A DNA stretch of 64,000 nucleotides from Croceimicrobium sp963974215. Lineage in GTDB: Bacteria; Bacteroidota; Bacteroidia; Flavobacteriales; Schleiferiaceae. Below are positions 57,770 to 64,000 of this stretch, one piece after another (positions within the stretch are counted from its first letter, which is position 1; the number at the start of each line of letters is the position of its first letter). Location of the stretch: positions 186,001-250,000 of the forward strand of contig CAXBBL010000003.1 of assembly GCA_963974215.1 (NCBI GenBank), read 5' to 3'. The translations under genes were made by a program, and so were the position numbers. The notes under the pieces were generated by a model. The model did no database searches. It worked only from the letters and a program-made list of their open reading frames with translations, and was not told where the DNA came from.

Positions 57770-59014
57770 ATGAATAAACAACGTACTCTCAGGCTGTTTT
57801 CGCATTCCTTCTTGATGCTATTTATTGCGGTACTTTCAGCAAGTACACTGCAGGCGCAAGAATTTACCGGGGATGTCGCTAATGGAAAATCCTTGTTCAA
57901 CGGGCAGTGTGCTGCCTGTCACAAGCTCGACAAAAAGGTAGTTGGTCCCGCACTAGGGGAGGTAACAACCCGTCGCTCAAAAGAATGGTTATACGCCTGG
58001 ATTAAAGATAATCAGGCCCTACGTGAATCAGGTGATGCGGATGCTATCGCCATTTACGAAGAGTATAATGGTTCTATAATGCCAGCGTTTCCTGGTTTAT
58101 CGGATGATGATATCAATGACATCTTAGCTTATACCATTGAAGGCTCGGCGCCTAAAGTGGTTCCTCCTACTGAAGGTGATGTAGTAGCGGTTCAGGCAGA
58201 AAGTGACAATAGTGTATTATTATACATCCTTGGTGGAATCTTAATTTTCTTAGTATTTCTTCTAACGCGTGTTAAAAACACCTTGAAGCAAGTGCAAGGC
58301 GAAGGCGTAACAACGCTTACGCAAGATGCCAATATTTTTACCCGCACTGCTCTTAAAAACCCACGTGTAGTAACGGTCTTAACTCTTCTGGTAGCGGTAG
58401 TATTCTTACAGCAACTTTATTTAGGTTTAATGGTGGTAAACGTCGATACTAATTATCAGCCCAGTCAGCCTATTAAATTCTCACATGAATTACATGCGGG
58501 TACCAACCAAATTGACTGTAATTATTGCCACTCTGGCGCTCGAAAAAGTAAGCACTCTAATATTCCTTCGGCTAATGTTTGTATGAATTGCCACGTGTAT
58601 ATTCAAGAAGGACCAAAGTATGGTACTGAGGAAATCGGTAAGATTTACGCGGCTATTGGCTTTGATCCAGAAAGCGGAACCTATATTGAGGATTATGAGC
58701 AGAAGCCAATTAAATGGGTGCGTATTCATAAATTACCAGACCTTGCTTATTTTAACCACGCACAGCATGTAACGGCTGGTAACGTTGAATGTCAAACTTG
58801 CCATGGTCCTATTCAGGAAATGGAAGAAGTTTATCAGTACTCTCCCTTAACTATGGGATGGTGTATAAACTGTCACAGAGAAACTAAAGTAGACGTTAAG
58901 TCTAACGACTACTATAAGGATATGCATGCCAAGCTTAAAGAAAAGTATGGCCCGAATGCAGAGATCACCGTAGAAATGATCGGTGGATTGGAATGTGGAA
59001 AATGTCACTATTAA
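57770..59014 (+). CDS. actA: Alternative complex III cytochrome c subunit ActA, with N-terminal monohaem domain
   Basis: A 414-residue membrane-anchored cytochrome of alternative complex III, the quinol oxidoreductase that replaces cytochrome bc1. It carries six CxxCH motifs. One lies in an N-terminal class I cytochrome c domain (CAACH at 47-51, likely axial Met in IMPAFPGLSD). Five lie in the C-terminal pentahaem domain (Cys250, 271, 341, 365 and 409). Two membrane spans (SVLLYILGGILIFLVFLL and VVTVLTLLVAVVFLQQLYLG) separate them. ActA in other lineages is usually described with five haems, so this looks like a fusion with a monohaem cytochrome. A signal peptide ends near residue 30. It starts the operon actABCD. 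Confidence 0.92.
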   Translation: MNKQRTLRLFSHSFLMLFIAVLSASTLQAQEFTGDVANGKSLFNGQCAACHKLDKKVVGPALGEVTTRRSKEWLYAWIKDNQALRESGDADAIAIYEEYNGSIMPAFPGLSDDDINDILAYTIEGSAPKVVPPTEGDVVAVQAESDNSVLLYILGGILIFLVFLLTRVKNTLKQVQGEGVTTLTQDANIFTRTALKNPRVVTVLTLLVAVVFLQQLYLGLMVVNVDTNYQPSQPIKFSHELHAGTNQIDCNYCHSGARKSKHSNIPSANVCMNCHVYIQEGPKYGTEEIGKIYAAIGFDPESGTYIEDYEQKPIKWVRIHKLPDLAYFNHAQHVTAGNVECQTCHGPIQEMEEVYQYSPLTMGWCINCHRETKVDVKSNDYYKDMHAKLKEKYGPNAEITVEMIGGLECGKCHY

Positions 59015-59035
59015 AAGCTAAATCTCCAAAGTAGA

Positions 59036-62000
59036 ATGGCTGAAAACAAAAAATACTGGAGAGGAATTTCCGAGCTCGAGAACCCAGAGATGGTTAAAGC
59101 TTTGAGCGAGCAAGAATTTCCTGATCAAATTTCAAATGAAGAGTTCTTAGGTAATAAAGAAAACCTAGACAGTACTCATACTTCAAGACGTGATTTTCTA
59201 AAATACATGGGCTTCTCAACGGCCGCAGCAACATTAGCTGCTTGTGAGAGTCCAGTTTATGAATCACTTCCATATGTAGTGGCCCCCGAGGAAATCATCC
59301 CTGGTATAGCTAACTACTATGCCACAAGTTATTACGATGGTCATGACTTTGCTTCCTTGTTAATCAAAACAAGAGAGGGACGTCCGATTAAAGTAGAGAA
59401 CAATAAAGAAGCAGGTATTAATGCAAACGCGAATACTCGTGTTCATGCTTCAGTACTTAACTTGTACGATGCAACTCGCTTGCAAAGGCCGGCTGTTAAT
59501 GGTCAAGAGTCTAACTGGTCGAGCCTAGATAAGGAATTAATGGCGGGCTTGGCGAAAGCGGAAGCAGAAGGTAAGCAAGTAGTTGTTTTAACTTCAACCG
59601 TTTTAAGCCCGAGTCAAAAGAAATTGATCAAAACTTTCGGCGCAAGGTACACCAACTTTAAGCATGTAAGTCAAGATCCTTTTAGCTACTCTGAGAAATT
59701 AGATGCTTGGCAAGAAGCTACTGGGAAACGTGCTTTACCTATGTATCATTTCCAAAACGCGAAAGTTATTGTTAGTGTTGGAGCTGACTTTCTTGGCGAT
59801 TGGGTTGGACAAAGCGTTAGTGGAGACTATGCTAAAACTCGTGTGCCAGGCAAGGATATGTCACGTCACTTCCAAATTGAAGCGGGCATGAGCCTAACGG
59901 GTTCTAATGCTGATAAGCGTTATAAGCTTAAAACTTCGGAGCACGGCCAATTTTTAGCAGCACTTTACAATGAGTTAGCTAGTGCAAAAGGCGCGAGCAC
60001 TGTATCAGGTGTTACGTCATCTATGCAAAATGAAGCCAAAGCAATTGCCAAAGAATTATTAAATGCGGGTAACGCTGCCTTAGTAGTTTGTGGTGGTAAT
60101 AATAAGGACCATGAATTGCTTTGTATCGCTATTAATGATCTCTTAGGCAATAAAGAGACTACGGTTTCTTACAAAACAAGAACTTATTTACGTCAGGGTG
60201 ATGACAAAGCCTTCAAAGCTTTAATCGCCGAAATGAATGCTGGTAAAGTGGGAGTGTTAATCACTAACAACTTAAACCCAGCCTACGTTGCTACTGGAAT
60301 GGCTAATGTAGCAGAGGCCTTTAAAAAGGTGCCAACTACGGTTGCCGTAACCATGAAGTACGATGAAACGGCACAAATTTCCAATCTGGTTGCCGCAGAA
60401 AATAACTACTTAGAGTCTTGGGGCGATTTCATGGCCGCTGATGGTCATTACAGCTTACAGCAGCCTACTATCAAGCCTCTATTTGATACGCGTTCTTTCG
60501 AGGATAACTTATTAAGGTGGACTGGTTTAAGTGCCGATTATCATAGCTATATCAAGGAGCACTGGAACAGCAATGTTCTTAACGGCACTCAATGGTCTAC
60601 CGTATTGCACGATGGTGTTTATACAGCCACTGCTAGCACGCCCATGATGGATGCAGTAGTGGAAGGTTTAGGTTCAAGCCTAAACCTAGACTTGGCCGGA
60701 GTAGGCACAAGAGTCGCTAAAGAAGCAAAAGCTATTAAAGGTTTAGAAATAAACTTTAACCGGCTAACTGGTATGGGTGTAGGTACAATTGCTAATAACC
60801 CTTGGTTATTGGAATTCCCAGATCCGATTAGCCGTGTTAGTTGGGATAACTATTTAACTGTTGCTGCTGCAGATGCGGTAGAACTCGGTTTACGTCATTG
60901 GAATGAGTCTAATGGTGCCTTAAACGGAAACCTAGCCAATGTTACAGTTAATGGTGTTCTTTTAGAAAATGTACCGGTCTTTATTCAGCCCGGACAAACT
61001 ATAGGAACCGTAGGTTTAGCCGTTGGTTTTGGTAGAGTAGGAGCTGGTGCAGTAGCCGATAAGGTTGGGGTAAATGCATTCCCATTAATGGCGGTTGCTC
61101 ACCACGCTGAAGTAAAGGTAGAAGCCATTGCAGAATCTAAGCATGAGTTTGCTTGTATTCAGTTAGCGCATACCATGATGGGTCGCGATATCGTAAAAGA
61201 AGTTTCTTTAGATACTTTCTTAGCGAGCCCAGGTAAAACAGAAGATCATACGGGCTGGAACGAGCCTCCACGTTTTGAGACACATAAAGGTGCTTTAACT
61301 AGCGAAGATGCTAACTTGTGGGATGATTTTGATCATCAAACAGGACATATGTGGAATATGTCTATTGACCTTAACTTATGTAATGGCTGTGGAGCTTGTG
61401 TTATAGCTTGTCATTCAGAAAATAATGTTCCCGTTGTTGGTAAAGAAGAAGTTCGAAAGAGCCGTGATATGCACTGGTTGCGTATAGACCGCTACTACAG
61501 TTCTGATATTACAACAGAGAATGCAGAGGAAAATGGTTACGAAGGATTAGGTTTATTTGGTAAAGGAGCTACAGATATGTATGCTGATATGGAAGTGCCA
61601 AGCCAAAGTCCAGAAGTATTCTTCCAGCCGGTAATGTGCCAGCACTGTAATCATGCTCCTTGTGAGACGGTTTGTCCAGTAGCTGCTACCACGCACTCGT
61701 CTGAAGGATTAAACCACATGACTTACAACCGTTGTATCGGTACGCGTTACTGCGCTAACAACTGTCCCTATAAAGTTCGTCGTTTCAACTGGTTCGAGTA
61801 TCACAACAATACCAAGAACTTTGGCGACAATTACGCAATGAATGAGGACTTAGGTCGTATGGTATTAAACCCAGACGTTACCGTTCGTTCACGTGGTGTG
61901 ATGGAAAAATGCTCTATGTGTATCCAACGGATTCAGCTTGGTAAATTAGAGGCTAAGAAAGATGGTAAAGCTCTTAAAGATGGTGCAATTAAAACTGCTT

Positions 62001-62167
62001 GTCAAAGTGCTTGCGATACAAACGCTATTGTTTTTGGTGATGTGAATAACAGCCAAAGTGAAGTGTTTAAATTGAAGAAAGACCAAAGGATGTATCACCT
62101 TCTAGGAGAAGTTGGAACACAGCCATCGGTATTTTACCAAGTTAAAGTAAAGAATACAACTGCTTAA
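59036..62167 (+). CDS. actB: Alternative complex III iron-sulfur subunit ActB
   Basis: A 1043-residue periplasmic subunit. A Tat-type signal with twin Arg51-Arg52 (TSRRDFLKYMGFSTAAATLA) ends in Cys70, so it is probably a Tat lipoprotein. Residues ~75-760 resemble a molybdopterin oxidoreductase fold; in ActB of other bacteria this domain has no cofactor. From residue 782 the ferredoxin-like part begins: CNGCGACVIACHSENN, CQHCNHAPCETVCPV, CIGTRYCANNCPYKVR and CSMCIQRI with CQSACDTNAI, enough for four clusters. It receives electrons from quinol and passes them to the haems of ActA. actC follows after 15 bases. Confidence 0.94.
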   Translation: MAENKKYWRGISELENPEMVKALSEQEFPDQISNEEFLGNKENLDSTHTSRRDFLKYMGFSTAAATLAACESPVYESLPYVVAPEEIIPGIANYYATSYYDGHDFASLLIKTREGRPIKVENNKEAGINANANTRVHASVLNLYDATRLQRPAVNGQESNWSSLDKELMAGLAKAEAEGKQVVVLTSTVLSPSQKKLIKTFGARYTNFKHVSQDPFSYSEKLDAWQEATGKRALPMYHFQNAKVIVSVGADFLGDWVGQSVSGDYAKTRVPGKDMSRHFQIEAGMSLTGSNADKRYKLKTSEHGQFLAALYNELASAKGASTVSGVTSSMQNEAKAIAKELLNAGNAALVVCGGNNKDHELLCIAINDLLGNKETTVSYKTRTYLRQGDDKAFKALIAEMNAGKVGVLITNNLNPAYVATGMANVAEAFKKVPTTVAVTMKYDETAQISNLVAAENNYLESWGDFMAADGHYSLQQPTIKPLFDTRSFEDNLLRWTGLSADYHSYIKEHWNSNVLNGTQWSTVLHDGVYTATASTPMMDAVVEGLGSSLNLDLAGVGTRVAKEAKAIKGLEINFNRLTGMGVGTIANNPWLLEFPDPISRVSWDNYLTVAAADAVELGLRHWNESNGALNGNLANVTVNGVLLENVPVFIQPGQTIGTVGLAVGFGRVGAGAVADKVGVNAFPLMAVAHHAEVKVEAIAESKHEFACIQLAHTMMGRDIVKEVSLDTFLASPGKTEDHTGWNEPPRFETHKGALTSEDANLWDDFDHQTGHMWNMSIDLNLCNGCGACVIACHSENNVPVVGKEEVRKSRDMHWLRIDRYYSSDITTENAEENGYEGLGLFGKGATDMYADMEVPSQSPEVFFQPVMCQHCNHAPCETVCPVAATTHSSEGLNHMTYNRCIGTRYCANNCPYKVRRFNWFEYHNNTKNFGDNYAMNEDLGRMVLNPDVTVRSRGVMEKCSMCIQRIQLGKLEAKKDGKALKDGAIKTACQSACDTNAIVFGDVNNSQSEVFKLKKDQRMYHLLGEVGTQPSVFYQVKVKNTTA

Positions 62168-62182
62168 ATTTAAAGGAAATTC

Positions 62183-63577
62183 ATGCATTACGAAGCGCCA
62201 ATACGTAAACCTTTAATTGAGGGCGACAAATCGTACCACGACATAACATTAGATGTTGTTCGTCCGGTTGAGTCATCCGCACCAAGATCTTGGTGGATTG
62301 TGTTTAGCCTTGCCTTAGTAGCATTTTTATGGGGGGTAGGATGTATCCTATACACCATTGGAGTGGGAATTGGTACCTGGGGTTTGAATAAAACTGTAGG
62401 TTGGGCTTGGGATATCACCAACTTTGTGTGGTGGGTAGGAATCGGTCACGCCGGTACCTTGATCTCCGCCGTACTCTTATTATTCCGTCAGAAATGGAGA
62501 ATGTCGATTAACCGTTCTGCGGAAGCGATGACTATTTTCTCAGTAATCCAAGCTGCACTTTTCCCTGGTATTCACATGGGACGTATCTGGATGGCTTATT
62601 TTGTATTACCTATTCCTAACCAATTTGGTTCTTTATGGGTAAACTTTAACTCGCCTTTACTTTGGGATGTGTTCGCAATTTCGACCTACTTCTCGGTATC
62701 GGTAGTATTCTGGTATGTAGGTTTAATTCCTGATTTCGCGATGATTCGTGATCGCGCTGTTAAACCAGTACAAAAGCATATCTACAGAATCTTAAGTTTT
62801 GGCTGGGGCGGAAAGGCAAAACACTGGCAACGTTTCGAGGAGGTTTCCTTGGTGCTAGCAGGTTTAGCGACTCCTTTGGTGCTTTCGGTACACACCATTG
62901 TATCTATGGACTTTGCTACCTCGGTTATACCGGGTTGGCACACCACTATCTTCCCACCTTATTTTGTGGCAGGTGCGATTTTCTCTGGTTTTGCTATGGT
63001 ACAAACACTTTTGATTATTGTAAGGAAAGTATTCTCTATGGAGCAATACATTACCATTCAGCATATTGAAATGATGAACATTGTAATCATGCTTACGGGT
63101 TCTATCGTAGGTGTGGCTTACATCACTGAGTTATTTATTGCTTGGTACTCGGGCGTGGAATATGAACAATACGCGTTCTTAAATAGAGCAACAGGACCTT
63201 ACTGGTGGGCGTACTGGAGTATGATGACCTGTAATGTGTTCTCACCTCAGTTTATGTGGTTCAAGAAGCTAAGAACAAGTTTAATGTTCACCTTCTTCAT
63301 CTCTATTATTGTAAACATTGGTATGTGGTTCGAGCGTTTCGTGATCATCGTAACCTCGCTACACCGCGATTATTTACCTTCAAGCTGGAGTATGTTCTCA
63401 CCTACTTTCGTAGATATTGGCATCTTCATCGGTACTATAGGTTTTTTCTTTGTATTATTCCTTCTTTATGCGCGTACTTTCCCGGTAATCGCTCAAGCGG
63501 AATTGAAAACAATTTTGAAATCATCTGGAGATAATTATAAGAAACTTCAAGAGAAAGAAGATCATGGCGACCACTAA
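62183..63577 (+). CDS. actC: Alternative complex III quinol-binding membrane subunit ActC (NrfD-like)
   Basis: A 464-residue integral membrane protein of the NrfD/PsrC family with about ten spans. Recognisable segments include WDITNFVWWVGIGHAGTLIS near 75-95, FPGIHMGRIWMAYFVLPIP near 130, GLATPLVLSVHTIVSMDFAT near 230-250 and LTGSIVGVAYITELFIAWYS near 300. It binds quinol and, in the complex, is thought to help move protons. The ActD start lies inside its last codons (14-base overlap). Confidence 0.94.
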   Translation: MHYEAPIRKPLIEGDKSYHDITLDVVRPVESSAPRSWWIVFSLALVAFLWGVGCILYTIGVGIGTWGLNKTVGWAWDITNFVWWVGIGHAGTLISAVLLLFRQKWRMSINRSAEAMTIFSVIQAALFPGIHMGRIWMAYFVLPIPNQFGSLWVNFNSPLLWDVFAISTYFSVSVVFWYVGLIPDFAMIRDRAVKPVQKHIYRILSFGWGGKAKHWQRFEEVSLVLAGLATPLVLSVHTIVSMDFATSVIPGWHTTIFPPYFVAGAIFSGFAMVQTLLIIVRKVFSMEQYITIQHIEMMNIVIMLTGSIVGVAYITELFIAWYSGVEYEQYAFLNRATGPYWWAYWSMMTCNVFSPQFMWFKKLRTSLMFTFFISIIVNIGMWFERFVIIVTSLHRDYLPSSWSMFSPTFVDIGIFIGTIGFFFVLFLLYARTFPVIAQAELKTILKSSGDNYKKLQEKEDHGDH

Positions 63578-64000
63578 CCATATTATTGTAAATGCCCTAT
63601 ACGACGATGACGACGTATTATTGGCAGGTGTAAAACAAGTGCGCGAAAAGGGCTTAGAGATACAGGAAGTATATTCTCCTTTTCCAGTGCATGGCTTAGA
63701 TAAGGCCATGGGCTTAAAGGAAACTCGTATTGCTATTGCAGCCTTTTTATACGGCCTTTTAGGATTAACCACCGCTATCTCTATGACCTACGGTATGTTG
63801 ATCATCGACTGGCCTATGAACATCGGTGGTAAACCGAGTTTTACGTGGGGAGAAAACATGCCAGCTTTCGTTCCCATTATGTTCGAATTAACTGTATTCT
63901 TTGCGGCTCACCTGATGGTTTGGACTTTCTTCTTTAGAAATAAGATCTATCCAGGATGTAAACCACAAAACCCGGATCCAAGAACTACGGATGACAAGTT
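63564..64000 (+). CDS. actD: Alternative complex III subunit ActD (DUF3341), 3' end outside window
   Basis: The frame runs from ATG at 63564 off the end of the window, giving 145 complete codons. It shows the DUF3341 layout: a short cytosolic N-terminal domain (HIIVNALYDDDDVLLAGVKQ, YSPFPVHGLDKAMGL) and two membrane spans (TRIAIAAFLYGLLGLTTAIS and the span around MFELTVFFAAHLMVWTFFF). It overlaps actC by 14 bases, so the subunits are translationally coupled. Later act genes (actE, actF) and cytochrome oxidase genes are likely to follow beyond the window. Confidence 0.93.
   Translation, partial: MATTNHIIVNALYDDDDVLLAGVKQVREKGLEIQEVYSPFPVHGLDKAMGLKETRIAIAAFLYGLLGLTTAISMTYGMLIIDWPMNIGGKPSFTWGENMPAFVPIMFELTVFFAAHLMVWTFFFRNKIYPGCKPQNPDPRTTDDK

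Noticed and set aside
63521..63772. Minus-strand frame over the actC-actD junction
   Set aside because: Antisense to two well-supported act genes.
1..64000. tRNA, rRNA, CRISPR arrays, insertion sequences, restriction or toxin-antitoxin systems
   Set aside because: Looked for in all gaps and among neighbours of the XRE gene; nothing met the standard. The XRE regulator has no toxin-like partner.

Overview
The window looks like a chromosomal segment of a Bacteroidota bacterium, most likely a marine member of the Flavobacteriia. The signs are C-terminal type IX secretion (T9SS) sorting domains, a LruC lipoprotein, the fused MurF-Alr enzyme, the ftsX-DUF3098-uppP-truB gene order, an alternative complex III (Act) operon, the near absence of purine-rich ribosome binding sites, and many copies of the Bacteroidota -7 promoter motif TAnnTTTG. 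No rRNA, tRNA, CRISPR array, insertion sequence or prophage was seen. Most of the window is core genome.

Layout. 1-6.3 kb: end of a LruC lipoprotein gene, an acyl-CoA dehydrogenase of glutaryl-CoA type, a secreted T9SS protein, a DUF4271 membrane protein, hemD and rnpA. 6.3-16.2 kb: an S41 protease, then a surface-polysaccharide locus. This holds two O-antigen ligase/polymerase-like proteins that converge tail to tail, a WecA-like transferase, three GT2 glycosyltransferases, a Wzx-like flippase and a small methyltransferase-like protein. 16.2-22.5 kb: an XRE regulator, a gene-free stretch with a strong hairpin and a terminator (candidate small RNA), and a four-gene cassette LysM / SGNH / SGNH / MBOAT that probably O-acylates a cell-envelope glycan. 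22.5-35.2 kb: dnaG, two tandem MscS channels, a polyprenyl diphosphate synthase, rlmN, a palindrome-rich gene-free island, a 52-residue membrane protein, queA, tdk, murF-alr and an outer-membrane protein. 35.3-45.3 kb: an M1 aminopeptidase lipoprotein, a YvlD/holin-like protein, a secreted PNGase F-like protein, DUF502, MmcQ/YjbR, DinB, Crp/Fnr, and the truB-uppP-DUF3098-ftsX operon. 45.5-52.1 kb: a large SPOR protein, an operon of response regulator, HEAT-repeat membrane protein and processive GT2 synthase, and a Sir2 deacylase. 52.1-57.6 kb: rimP-nusA-infB and a small SPOR protein. 57.7-64 kb: actA-actB-actC-actD, the last gene cut by the window end.

The most interesting observations are these. 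(i) At least five -7 elements lie only 4-6 bases before the start codon, which predicts leaderless mRNAs and also fixes several start codons. (ii) There is a candidate small RNA near 16.8-16.95 kb. (iii) The response regulator-HEAT-GT2 operon looks like a switchable exopolysaccharide synthase. (iv) The LysM/SGNH/SGNH/MBOAT cassette has an inverted repeat at its promoter. (v) A 12-base sequence recurs in three gene-free places, and two of the copies flank one SPOR gene. (vi) DnaG, Tdk and the sirtuin have each lost their usual structural zinc cysteines. All function calls come from reading motifs by eye; no database search was run.
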